Positions 41,179 through 49,199 of a stretch of 64,000 nucleotides of DNA are shown here, piece after piece. A program made the position numbers and the translations under genes. This DNA is from Mycobacterium haemophilum DSM 44634 (GTDB lineage: Bacteria; Actinomycetota; Actinomycetes; Mycobacteriales; Mycobacteriaceae), in NCBI RefSeq assembly GCF_000340435.2, contig NZ_CP011883.2, positions 2,836,687 to 2,900,686 of the forward strand, in the 5' to 3' direction. Positions within the stretch are counted from its first letter, which is position 1. Each line of letters opens with the position of its first letter. A model generated the notes under the pieces. That model saw nothing but the letters and a program-made list of their open reading frames with translations. It was not told the origin of the DNA and did not search any database.

Positions 41179-41802
41179 CTAGTCGAATTGCGGCGGCTCG
41201 GCGCGGGTCCGCTTGAGCTCGAAAAAGTGTGGGTAGGCCGCAAAGGTCAGCGAGGCGTCCCAGAGCTTGCCGGCCTCCTCACCGCGCGGGATTTTCGACA
41301 GCACCGGCCCGAAGAACGCCACACCGTTGACGTGGATGGTCGGCGTGCCGACATCGTCGCCGACCGCGTCCATGCCGGCGTGGTGGCTCTTCCGCAGCGC
41401 GTCGTCGTAGGCGTTACTTTGAGCTGCCGCCGCCAGCTCCGCTGGCAGACCGGCGTCGGCAAGCGACCCCTTGATGACCTCGTCGAGGTTTTTGTTGTCC
41501 TCGTTGTGAATCCGGGTGCCCATCGCGGTGTATAGGCGGTCCAGCACGCCGGCACCATGGGCCTGCTCGGCAGCGATCGCCACCCGCACCGGCCCCCATG
41601 CCCCCTTGATGATTTCGCGATAGTTCTCGGGCAGGTCGTCGCGGTTTTCGTTGAGTATCGCGAGGCTCATCACGTGAAAGTTCACCTCGACATCGCGAAC
41701 CTTCGCCACCTCGAGGATCCAACGCGAGGTAATCCAACACCACGGGCACAACGGGTCGAACCAGAAATCGGCTTGCGACTTGACGGGGGCCTTCTCGGGC
41801 AT
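41179..41802 (-). CDS. Mycothiol-dependent nitroreductase/mycoredoxin-like DsbA-fold protein
   Basis: 207 residues from ATG 41802, the length of Rv2466c (Mrx2). It is a thioredoxin-fold protein with a helical insert. The active-site C19-P-W-C22 (DPLCPWCWITSRW) and the cis-Pro loop GTPTIHVNG are visible. The M. tuberculosis enzyme reduces with mycothiol and activates nitro prodrugs such as TP053. The 14 extra upstream codons of the open frame are rejected. A SigH-type promoter lies upstream, in keeping with its known induction by oxidative stress. Confidence 0.93.
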   Translation of the reverse strand: MPEKAPVKSQADFWFDPLCPWCWITSRWILEVAKVRDVEVNFHVMSLAILNENRDDLPENYREIIKGAWGPVRVAIAAEQAHGAGVLDRLYTAMGTRIHNEDNKNLDEVIKGSLADAGLPAELAAAAQSNAYDDALRKSHHAGMDAVGDDVGTPTIHVNGVAFFGPVLSKIPRGEEAGKLWDASLTFAAYPHFFELKRTRAEPPQFD

Positions 41803-41854
41803 TACACAGTCCTCTCCCGGACAGTTCAGGAACGGTCGGAACACTGTTCAGCAC

Positions 41855-41880
41855 AACCGTAGTTGCCGCGCGGCTGTTCC
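41855..41880 (-). promoter_or_regulatory. SigH-type promoter of the Mrx2-like gene
   Basis: On the minus strand GGAACA (41880-41875) and GGTT (41858-41855) are separated by 16 nt, fitting the mycobacterial SigH consensus GGAA(C/T)A-N16-18-(C/G)GTT. It lies 52 nt upstream of the start codon. The M. tuberculosis orthologue belongs to the SigH regulon. Confidence 0.65.
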
Positions 41881-41922
41881 CACCCAGAGGTACCGGTGCC
41901 CGGCCCGCGTGCCGACAGGCTC

Positions 41923-41934
41923 TAAGTTGGACGC
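41923..41934 (+). promoter_or_regulatory. Leaderless promoter of pepN
   Basis: TAAGTT (TANNNT) ends 6 nt before the GTG at 41935, with no Shine-Dalgarno sequence. The expected transcription start coincides with the start codon. It is divergent from the SigH-type promoter about 45 bp away. Confidence 0.45.
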
Positions 41935-44538
41935 GTGGCCCTTCCAAACCTCACCCGGGACCAGGCTGTCGAACGCGCCGCCCTGATCACCGTTGACAGC
42001 TATCAGATCAACCTCGATCTCACCGACGGCAACGGCGCTGCGAGCGAACGTACTTTCCGGTCCACCACCACCGTCGTGTTTGACGCAGCCGCCGGCGCCC
42101 ACACCGTGCTCGACATCGCTGCCGATACCGTGCGCAGCGCCAGCCTCAACGGCCGCGAACTCGACGTCTCCGGGTACGACGAATCGACCGGTATCCCGTT
42201 ACCCGGACTGGCCGATCGCAACGTGGTCGTCGTCGACGCCGACTGCCGCTACTCCAACACCGGCGAGGGCCTACATCGCTTCGTCGACCCGGTCGACGAC
42301 GAGGTCTACCTGTACTCGCAATTCGAAACCGCTGACGCCAAGCGAATGTTCGCCTGCTTCGACCAACCCGACCTCAAGGCCACCTTTGAGGTGCAGGTGA
42401 CCGCACCCAAGCACTGGAAGGTGATCTCCAACAGCGTGTGCACCAACGTCACAGACGGGACGCACGCCTTCGCCACCACCCCGCGGATGAGCACCTATCT
42501 GGTGGCGTTGATCGCCGGGCCGTACGCCGCCTGGTACGACAGTTACAGCGACGAACACGGCGAGATCCCGCTGGGCATCTACTGCCGGGCTTCGCTGGCA
42601 CAATTCATGGACGCTGAGCGGTTGTTCACCCAGACCAAGCAGGGATTTGGCTTCTACCACAAGCACTTTGGTTTGCCGTACGCGTTCGGCAAGTACGATC
42701 AGCTCTTCGTCCCCGAGTTCAATGCCGGCGCAATGGAAAACGCCGGCGCGGTGACGTTCCTCGAGGACTACGTCTTCCGCAGCAAAGTCACTCGTGCCTC
42801 CTACGAACGGCGCGCCGAGACGGTGTTGCACGAGATGGCGCACATGTGGTTCGGCGACTTGGTCACCATGACCTGGTGGGACGACTTGTGGCTGAATGAG
42901 TCGTTCGCGACCTTCGCATCGGTACTGTGCCAAAGCGAGGCCACCGAGTTCACCGAGGCGTGGACGACGTTCGCCACCGTGGAAAAGTCGTGGGCGTACC
43001 GCCAGGACCAACTGCCATCGACGCACCCGATCGCCGCTGACATCCCCGACCTAGCTGCAGTCGAGGTGAACTTTGACGGCATCACTTACGCCAAAGGCGC
43101 TTCGGTACTCAAGCAGCTCGTTGCCTACGTTGGGTTGGAGCAATTCCTGGCCGGGTTGCGCGACTACTTCCGCACCCACGCATTCGCCAATGCCACCTTT
43201 GACGATCTGCTTGCCGCCCTGGAGAATGCCTCCGGCCGCGACTTGTCGAACTGGGGCCAACAGTGGCTGAAAACCACCGGGATCAACACGCTGCGGCCAG
43301 ATTTCGACGTCGACGCCGACGGCAAATTCACCCGGTTCTCGGTGACGCAAAGCGGCGCCGCACCGGGTGCGGGTGAAACCCGGGTGCACCGGCTCGCGGT
43401 CGGAATCTACGACGACTGTGGGGAAGCCGGCAAGTTGGTGCGGGTGCATCGGGAGGAACTCGACGTCGAGGGCCCGAAGACGGAAGTCCCTGCGCTGGTT
43501 GGCGTTTCGCGCGGCAAGCTGATTCTGGTCAATGATGACGACCTGACCTACTGCTCACTGCGGCTGGATGCCCAGTCGCTGCAGACCGCGCTGCAGAGCA
43601 TCGCCGACATTGCCGAACCGCTGCCGCGCACCTTGGTGTGGTCGGCGGCCTGGGAGATGACCCGCGAGGCCGAACTGCGCGCCCGCGACTTCGTGACGCT
43701 GGTGTCGGGTGCCGTGCATGCCGAAACCGAGGTCGGGGTGGCACAGCGGCTGCTGCTGCAGGCGCAGACGGCGCTGGGTTCGTATGCCGAGCCAAGCTGG
43801 GCGCGTGATCACGGCTGGCCGCAGTTCGCTGACCGGATCTTGGAATTGGCGCGCGCCGCAGCGCCCGGGTCGGATCACCAGCTCGCTTTCGTCAACACGC
43901 TGTGCTCGTCGGTGCTGTCGCCCCGGCATGTGCAGACGTTGGCTGCCCTGCTCGACCCAGATCTTTCGGACCCCGCCGAGCTGGGATTGCCTGGCGTGCA
44001 AGTCGACACCGACCTGCGCTGGCGCATCGTGACCGCGCTGGCCACCGCCGGGGCTCTCGATGCCGACGGACCGCAGACACCGCGGATCGACGCCGAGATG
44101 CAACGTGACCCGACAGCCGCCGGCAAGCGCCACGGCGCTCAGGCCGCAGCAGCGCGGCCGCAATCCGATGTCAAGAACAAGGCGTTTACCACGGTGGTCG
44201 AGGACGACACCCTGGCTAACGCCGCAGGCCGGGCGATCATTGCTGGCATCGTCGCACCGGGACAAGCTGAGCTACTCAAAGCGTTCACCGCGCGCTACTT
44301 CGACGCGATACCCGGTGTCTGGGCACGGCGATCCAGCGAAGTGGCGCAAACGGTGGTGATCGGCCTGTATCCCCACTGGGACATCAGCGACGCGGGTATC
44401 GCGGCTGCCGAGGAATTCCTGACCGCGCCAGAGGCGGGGCCACTAGGGGTACCACCGGCCTTGCGCCGCCTGGTGCTGGAGGGCCAAGCCGCGGTGAAGC
44501 GCGCGCTGCGAGCCCGCAAGTTCGACAGCGCTGACTAA
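41935..44538 (+). CDS. pepN: Aminopeptidase N (M1 zinc metallopeptidase)
   Basis: 867 residues (861 in M. tuberculosis). The exopeptidase motif GAMEN is at 265-269 and the zinc site HEMAH at 299-303, with the third ligand E322 in WLNESFATF. A large helical C-terminal ERAP1-like domain follows. It removes N-terminal residues from peptides, probably completing degradation of ClpP products in the cytoplasm. It starts with GTG, probably leaderless. Confidence 0.96.
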   Translation: MALPNLTRDQAVERAALITVDSYQINLDLTDGNGAASERTFRSTTTVVFDAAAGAHTVLDIAADTVRSASLNGRELDVSGYDESTGIPLPGLADRNVVVVDADCRYSNTGEGLHRFVDPVDDEVYLYSQFETADAKRMFACFDQPDLKATFEVQVTAPKHWKVISNSVCTNVTDGTHAFATTPRMSTYLVALIAGPYAAWYDSYSDEHGEIPLGIYCRASLAQFMDAERLFTQTKQGFGFYHKHFGLPYAFGKYDQLFVPEFNAGAMENAGAVTFLEDYVFRSKVTRASYERRAETVLHEMAHMWFGDLVTMTWWDDLWLNESFATFASVLCQSEATEFTEAWTTFATVEKSWAYRQDQLPSTHPIAADIPDLAAVEVNFDGITYAKGASVLKQLVAYVGLEQFLAGLRDYFRTHAFANATFDDLLAALENASGRDLSNWGQQWLKTTGINTLRPDFDVDADGKFTRFSVTQSGAAPGAGETRVHRLAVGIYDDCGEAGKLVRVHREELDVEGPKTEVPALVGVSRGKLILVNDDDLTYCSLRLDAQSLQTALQSIADIAEPLPRTLVWSAAWEMTREAELRARDFVTLVSGAVHAETEVGVAQRLLLQAQTALGSYAEPSWARDHGWPQFADRILELARAAAPGSDHQLAFVNTLCSSVLSPRHVQTLAALLDPDLSDPAELGLPGVQVDTDLRWRIVTALATAGALDADGPQTPRIDAEMQRDPTAAGKRHGAQAAAARPQSDVKNKAFTTVVEDDTLANAAGRAIIAGIVAPGQAELLKAFTARYFDAIPGVWARRSSEVAQTVVIGLYPHWDISDAGIAAAEEFLTAPEAGPLGVPPALRRLVLEGQAAVKRALRARKFDSAD

Positions 44539-44626
44539 GCTCCCCCGGCGAGCGTGCGTAGTCTGCACAACGACACGCCGCGTGGGCTGTACATCTGCGC
44601 ACGCTCGCGAATTCTGGGCAAACGCG

Positions 44627-45130
44627 CTAGGCCGGGGAGATCCCCGCACTGAGCACACGGATCGCGCTGATCAGCCCATCGATCAGGTTCCCTTGTTTGC
44701 AGGCCGAAGAAGCCGCCGCGACGCCCAGAGGTGCCGCCGACTCGGCGCCACGACCCCGGACCTGCGAGCCGTAGACCACCTCGATGGCGCACTGGTCGGG
44801 TGACACGGCGACCAGCACCGCGTTGTTCGGCGTCGGCACCTGGGCCAGGATCTCGCGAGCCTGGGCAGCGGTGTCACTGCCCAGGTCACCCAGGTAAACG
44901 GCGAACCGTGCATGAGAGGCCCGAGAGCCGTATTTCAACGCGTCGTCCAGGGCGACGAGGTCTTTGATCGGAAACGGGTAGTGCACCGACAGGTCCCCGG
45001 GCTCGGTAACCCCGGAGACCCGTCCGCTGGTAGTGATCACCCAACCCTTGGGCAGTTCGGTGGGCTCGATCGTTGCAACATCACCACGTACCACTGGCGC
45101 CACCTCCGACTGTGAACTCTGATGCTCCAT
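44627..45130 (-). CDS. DUF5130 protein (Rv2468c-type)
   Basis: 167 residues from ATG 45130, as long as Rv2468c. It begins MEHQSSQSEVAPVVRGDVAT and contains VAVSPDQCAIEVVYG, a TPM-like alpha/beta fold with a C-terminal helix. From memory, the M. smegmatis orthologue was found associated with the cytochrome bcc-aa3 supercomplex. It overlaps the end of the preceding small gene (ctaJ) by 50 bp in a different frame. Confidence 0.82.
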   Translation of the reverse strand: MEHQSSQSEVAPVVRGDVATIEPTELPKGWVITTSGRVSGVTEPGDLSVHYPFPIKDLVALDDALKYGSRASHARFAVYLGDLGSDTAAQAREILAQVPTPNNAVLVAVSPDQCAIEVVYGSQVRGRGAESAAPLGVAAASSACKQGNLIDGLISAIRVLSAGISPA

Positions 45131-45326
45131 GGCCCCCGTGCGCCCCAGTATCGCTGCCGACAACCTCGTCGGTGGCAGCCCACAGGATGGGCGGATGCGT
45201 CCACCGCTCGCCCAATTTATAGGTCGCGGGATGGGGTCCTTTACGCGACAGGATCAGCACTGCCAGCACGACCACCAGCAATAACGGGATGCCGACGAAG
45301 TAGAGGTGGATTTGCAGAATGCTCAC
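45081..45326 (-). CDS. ctaJ: aa3-type cytochrome oxidase small subunit CtaJ
   Basis: 81 residues from GTG 45326. One transmembrane helix (about 8-27, LYFVGIPLLLVVVLAVLILS) is followed by SRKGPHPATYKLGERWTHPP and a Gly-rich tail. It corresponds in place and sequence character to the small subunit named CtaJ in the M. smegmatis bcc-aa3 supercomplex. A longer frame upstream (to 45602) is antisense-like sequence inside the HNH gene and is rejected. It overlaps the DUF5130 gene by 50 bp, so both are coupled, consistent with a shared respiratory role. The symbol rests on recall of the family. Confidence 0.65.
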   Translation of the reverse strand: MSILQIHLYFVGIPLLLVVVLAVLILSRKGPHPATYKLGERWTHPPILWAATDEVVGSDTGAHGGHGASEFTVGGGASGTW

Positions 45327-45345
45327 GACGCAAACCGTATCCCAT

Positions 45346-45993
45346 TCAGGCGGCGCCCTCACCGAGGTATCGAGCCCACGCCGGGTCCAGTTCCTTGACC
45401 GTGGACAATAGCCGCCAATGCTGACCCGTCGGCGGCACCGGCGCCCGGCGCAGTACCCAGCCAAGTTCGGTGAGCAGCTTGTCGCCCTTGCGGTGGTTGC
45501 ATGTCGAACAACACGCGACACAGTTCTCCCAGGAGTGGCCGCCACCGCGGCTGCGTGGCACCACGTGGTCGACGGTATCGGCCTTGGCCCCGCAATAGGC
45601 ACAGCAAAAGCGGTCGCGGTGCATCAGCGCGGCGCGGGTCATCGGGACACGGGCTCGGTACGGTACCCGGACGTAGGATCGCAACCGGATCACCGACGGC
45701 ACCGTGATCGATCTGGTCGCCGAATGGATGACCGGACCGGCCGGATCGACGTGCACGACGTCGGCCTTGCCGCAGATCACCATGACGATCGCCCGCCGCA
45801 TCGGCAACGCGGTGAGCGGCTCGTAGGTGGAGTTCAGCAGCAACACCCGCCGACGACTCCAGATCGATCCACTCTCGTGACGGGTGGGCGGGTGGATATC
45901 GACACTGTGCAGGCATGAGGGACTCGCAGACCCGGTCAGGGTTGCCGCGGCCCCGGAACTGCGGTGGCTGCGGCGATTCTTGCGCTGCGCCAT
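45346..45993 (-). CDS. HNH endonuclease family protein
   Basis: 215 residues from ATG 45993, with GGAGG 5 nt upstream (Rv2469c has 222). A central region (RRVLLLNSTYEPLTALPMRR) is followed by an HNH/McrA-type nuclease fold: CAYCGAKADTVDHVVPRSRG with the first Cys pair and DH, then the second Cys pair in CCSTCNHRKGD. These proteins are widely conserved in actinobacteria without restriction partners; a role in DNA repair is possible but not shown. The N-terminal 45 residues are basic and disordered. Confidence 0.85.
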   Translation of the reverse strand: MAQRKNRRSHRSSGAAATLTGSASPSCLHSVDIHPPTRHESGSIWSRRRVLLLNSTYEPLTALPMRRAIVMVICGKADVVHVDPAGPVIHSATRSITVPSVIRLRSYVRVPYRARVPMTRAALMHRDRFCCAYCGAKADTVDHVVPRSRGGGHSWENCVACCSTCNHRKGDKLLTELGWVLRRAPVPPTGQHWRLLSTVKELDPAWARYLGEGAA

Positions 45994-46154
45994 AAATCCT
46001 CCGCGGAACAGTCCACCATGATTCGCCGCCGACCGCACGCCAATCGCCAGGTGTATGCCGTGTCGATCTGATGAACACCAGGAGCCACCTACCAGCTCAA
46101 GCCCGCCTCCGCTTACCACCCGGGCGATGCACCACAATGGAGGGGATGGATCAG

Positions 46155-46541
46155 GTGCAGCAGTCCTTCTACGACGCTATCGGCGGGGCCGAGACCTTCA
46201 ATGCGATCGTGTCGCGCTTTTATGCGCAGGTGCCCGAAGACGAGATACTGCGTGAGCTGTATCCCGCAGACGACCTGGCCGGCGCCGAAGAACGATTGCG
46301 TATGTTCCTCGAGCAGTACTGGGGTGGCCCGCGAACGTACTCAGACCAGCGCGGCCATCCGCGGTTGCGGATGCGTCACGCCCCTTTCCGGATCACTGCC
46401 ATCGAGCGCGACGCCTGGCTGCGGTGCATGCACACCGCCGTCGCCTCCATCGATTCGCATACCCTCGACGACGAGCACCGTCGGGAGTTGCTCGGCTACT
46501 TGGAGATGGCCGCCCACTCCCTCGTGAACTCCGCGTTTTGA
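46155..46541 (+). CDS. glbO: Truncated haemoglobin O
   Basis: 128 residues from GTG 46155, with GGAGGGG 9 nt upstream. With this start the haem-pocket residues fall exactly at trHbO numbering: Tyr23 (B10), Tyr36 (CD1), His75 (F8, MRHAPF) and Trp88 (G8). The two ATGs just upstream would place the ribosome-binding site inside the gene. It binds O2 and may support respiration or NO/peroxide defence. The stop TGA overlaps the aglA ATG by one base. Confidence 0.97.
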   Translation: MQQSFYDAIGGAETFNAIVSRFYAQVPEDEILRELYPADDLAGAEERLRMFLEQYWGGPRTYSDQRGHPRLRMRHAPFRITAIERDAWLRCMHTAVASIDSHTLDDEHRRELLGYLEMAAHSLVNSAF

Positions 46542-48127
46542 TGTCGGGCCATGAGACCCAGCCGTGGTGGTCGACCGCAGTGTTCTACCAGGTCTATCCG
46601 CGGTCGTTCGCCGACAGCAACGGCGACGGGGTGGGCGACCTGGACGGCTTGACGGCCCGGCTGGGGTACCTGGAATTGCTCGGTGTCGACGCGCTTTGGA
46701 TCAACCCCATCACCGTCTCGCCGATGGCCGACCATGGCTACGACGTCGCCGATCCTCGTGACATCGACCCGTTGTTCGGCGGGCTGGCCGCTTTCGAGCG
46801 GCTGATCGCCGCAGCACACCAGCGCGGCATCAAGGTCACCATGGACGTGGTGCCCAATCACACCAGTTCGGCGCATCCTTGGTTTCAGGCGGCGCTGGCC
46901 GCCGCCCCCGGCAGCGCCACTCGCGATCGCTATTTCTTTCGCGACGGCGCCGGCCCCGACGGGCTGCTGCCGCCGAACAACTGGGAGTCGGTGTTCGGCG
47001 GGCCGGCCTGGACGCGGGTGGACGAACCCGACGGCACCCCCGGCCAGTGGTATCTGCACCTCTTCGATGCTGAGCAGCCCGATCTGAACTGGGATCACCC
47101 AGATGTCTTCGACGACTTCGAGAAAACGCTGCGCTTCTGGCTGGAACGCGGCGTGGATGGCTTCCGCATCGATGTGGCGCACGGGATGGCCAAGCCGCCC
47201 GGCCTGCCGGACTCGCAGGTAAACGAGATCAGGGTGTTGCACCATACCGACGACGACCCGCGCTTCAACCACCCGAGCGTGCACGCGATTCACCGCAACA
47301 TCCGCACGGTCGTCAACGACTATCCCGGCGCGGTGACCGTCGGCGAGGTGTGGGTTACCGACAACGCCCGGTGGGCCGAATATCTGCGGTCCGACGAACT
47401 GCATCTCGGCTTCAATTTCCGCCTGGCGCAAGCCGACTTCGACGCTGCCGCCATCCACGACGCGGTGCAGAACTCACTGACGGCCACGTCAATCGAAAAC
47501 GCGATCCCGACCTGGACGCTGGCCAATCACGACGTAGGCCGGGAAGTCACCCGCTATGGCGGCGGCGATAAAGGACTGCGCCGGGCGCGGGCCATGGCCA
47601 TGCTGATGCTTGCGCTACCGGGCGCGGTGTTCATCTACAACGGTCAGGAACTGGGGTTGCCCGACGTGGACCTGCCTGACGCGGCGCTGCAGGACCCGAC
47701 GTGGGAGCGCTCGGGACATACCGAACGTGGCCGCGACCGGTGTCGGGTTCCGATTCCCTGGTCAGGCGTCGCTCCCCCGTTCGGATTCTCCGCGTCTGCC
47801 GACACTTGGTTGCCAATACCTACCGACTGGGCGGCGCTGACCGTCGAAAAACAACGCACCGACGCCGATTCGACATTGTCGTTCTTCCACCAAATGCTCG
47901 AGTTACGCAGGGAGCGAGCTGAATTCGATGGGAGCGGAATAGAGTGGCTGACCGCGCCACGCGATGCGCTGATATTCCGGCGCCGTGGCGGCGGGCTGGT
48001 GTGCGCCTTGAATGCCAGCGACCGTGCGATGGAGCTGCCGGCGGGGGAACTCATGCTTGCCAGCGCTCCACTGGTAGGCGGCCAATTGCCGCCAGACGCC
48101 GCGGCCTGGCTGGTTTCAGCGCACTAA
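46541..48127 (+). CDS. aglA: Alpha-glucosidase (GH13)
   Basis: 528 residues from ATG 46541 (TGATG overlap with glbO). The (beta/alpha)8 GH13 catalytic domain has DVVPNHTSSAHPWF (region I), the nucleophile Asp in GVDGFRIDVAHG (region II), the acid Glu in VTVGEVWVTD (region III) and the transition-state Asp in TLANHDVGR (region IV). A small C-terminal beta domain follows. It probably hydrolyses short alpha-glucosides such as maltose or isomaltose. H37Rv AglA is annotated as 546 residues; the longer frame upstream here overlaps glbO and is rejected. Confidence 0.94.
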   Translation: MSGHETQPWWSTAVFYQVYPRSFADSNGDGVGDLDGLTARLGYLELLGVDALWINPITVSPMADHGYDVADPRDIDPLFGGLAAFERLIAAAHQRGIKVTMDVVPNHTSSAHPWFQAALAAAPGSATRDRYFFRDGAGPDGLLPPNNWESVFGGPAWTRVDEPDGTPGQWYLHLFDAEQPDLNWDHPDVFDDFEKTLRFWLERGVDGFRIDVAHGMAKPPGLPDSQVNEIRVLHHTDDDPRFNHPSVHAIHRNIRTVVNDYPGAVTVGEVWVTDNARWAEYLRSDELHLGFNFRLAQADFDAAAIHDAVQNSLTATSIENAIPTWTLANHDVGREVTRYGGGDKGLRRARAMAMLMLALPGAVFIYNGQELGLPDVDLPDAALQDPTWERSGHTERGRDRCRVPIPWSGVAPPFGFSASADTWLPIPTDWAALTVEKQRTDADSTLSFFHQMLELRRERAEFDGSGIEWLTAPRDALIFRRRGGGLVCALNASDRAMELPAGELMLASAPLVGGQLPPDAAAWLVSAH

Positions 48128-48795
48128 CGCAAAACCAGCGCCGGATGGCCGCGGCGTCGATACACCGAGCCGAACCGGGCGTCCAGCCGCAACCATGCAG
48201 GGAGGATGCGGACCCGAATCATTTCGTCGGCGTCGATCGCCTCCGGTGACTGCGGCAGGAAACCCATTGCCGTCAAAGCGAACACACAGCGCATGGGTAG
48301 CCCCACACTGACGTCTCCAGAGCTGACTTGAATGACGTCCTGGTCGAGCAGGGAAATCGGCGGACCATGGGAACTGCTGTGTTCCTTAGCGAGTCGCGCG
48401 CCACGCTGCGCCAGGTCCAGCATCACCCGGGCCGGTACGTCGTCGAGATGAATGAAGCCGGATTCCGGAGGCAACGCACCGCGCCACGCTGAGTCCATCG
48501 AGAAGCCCGGATCAACATAGCCCGAGGCATCCATTGCGGACAGGCCGCGCGCCAATTCGTTTGCGCCGACCGACAAATCGTTGGGCTGTACCTTGGCGAC
48601 CACCACGCGGCTGGCTAGCACGTCGAAACCGGTTGCCACCCATGCCGTCAGCAACCCGGCAGATCGCGCGCGGAGTCGGATAACCGCAGCCTGGTCGAGC
48701 CGTATCGCGTGATCGACGAACGTGGCCAGGTCCGCGCGGTGGGCGGCCCTAGCTTCTGGGCCCAGCCACAGTCCCCGCTCAGTTATCGCTGCCAC
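48124..48795 (-). CDS. Conserved hypothetical protein (Rv2474c-type)
   Basis: 223 residues from GTG 48795. No domain is recognised. It is alpha/beta in appearance, with no signal peptide or membrane helix, and ends RRRGHPALVLR. It overlaps the stop of the upstream thioesterase by 13 bp, and its own stop overlaps the convergent aglA stop by 4 bp. In H37Rv two further genes (Rv2472, Rv2473) separate it from aglA. Confidence 0.75.
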   Translation of the reverse strand: MAAITERGLWLGPEARAAHRADLATFVDHAIRLDQAAVIRLRARSAGLLTAWVATGFDVLASRVVVAKVQPNDLSVGANELARGLSAMDASGYVDPGFSMDSAWRGALPPESGFIHLDDVPARVMLDLAQRGARLAKEHSSSHGPPISLLDQDVIQVSSGDVSVGLPMRCVFALTAMGFLPQSPEAIDADEMIRVRILPAWLRLDARFGSVYRRRGHPALVLR

Positions 48796-49199
48796 CGTTG
48801 CAGATACTCCCGGTGGTGCGGAGAGAGTCGCACCAACCGCTGCTCGTCGATGTGGAACGCGGCCAGCTGCGACTCGGCGATAACGGCAGGTTTGGACTCG
48901 GGATCAGCGTTGACCGACCGCACCTCGTAGCCGAGCGTGAAATCCACCGCACGCAGCCGCTGCACCCATATCGTCACCTGCAATGGCGAATCGGTCAGTC
49001 GCAGCTGACCCTTGTAAGTGACCCGGACGTCGGCGATCAGCAAACCAGTGGACGTGATATCGGCACCAAAAGCGTCTCTGAGAAACGGAACACGCGCCTC
49101 TTCGAGAATCGTGACCATCGTCGCGTGGTTGATGTGCTGATACATGTCGATGTCCGACCACCGGACCGGCACGGCGGCAACGAACCCCGCAACACTCAC
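48783..49199 (-). CDS. Hot-dog-fold acyl-CoA thioesterase-like protein
   Basis: 138 residues from GTG 49199, the length of Rv2475c. The 4HBT thioesterase signature is VRWSDIDMYQHINHATMVTI (about residues 11-30), with the catalytic Asp and the HINH cluster. It would hydrolyse acyl-CoA esters in the cytoplasm; the substrate is unknown. The start overlaps the gdh stop (GTGA). The 70 upstream codons of the open frame belong to gdh in another frame. Confidence 0.88.
   Translation of the reverse strand: MSVAGFVAAVPVRWSDIDMYQHINHATMVTILEEARVPFLRDAFGADITSTGLLIADVRVTYKGQLRLTDSPLQVTIWVQRLRAVDFTLGYEVRSVNADPESKPAVIAESQLAAFHIDEQRLVRLSPHHREYLQRWQR

Noticed and set aside
45327..45602. Upstream extension of the ctaJ frame
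   Set aside because: It lies inside the HNH nuclease gene in another frame, and the transmembrane start after GTG 45326 fits the small-subunit family.
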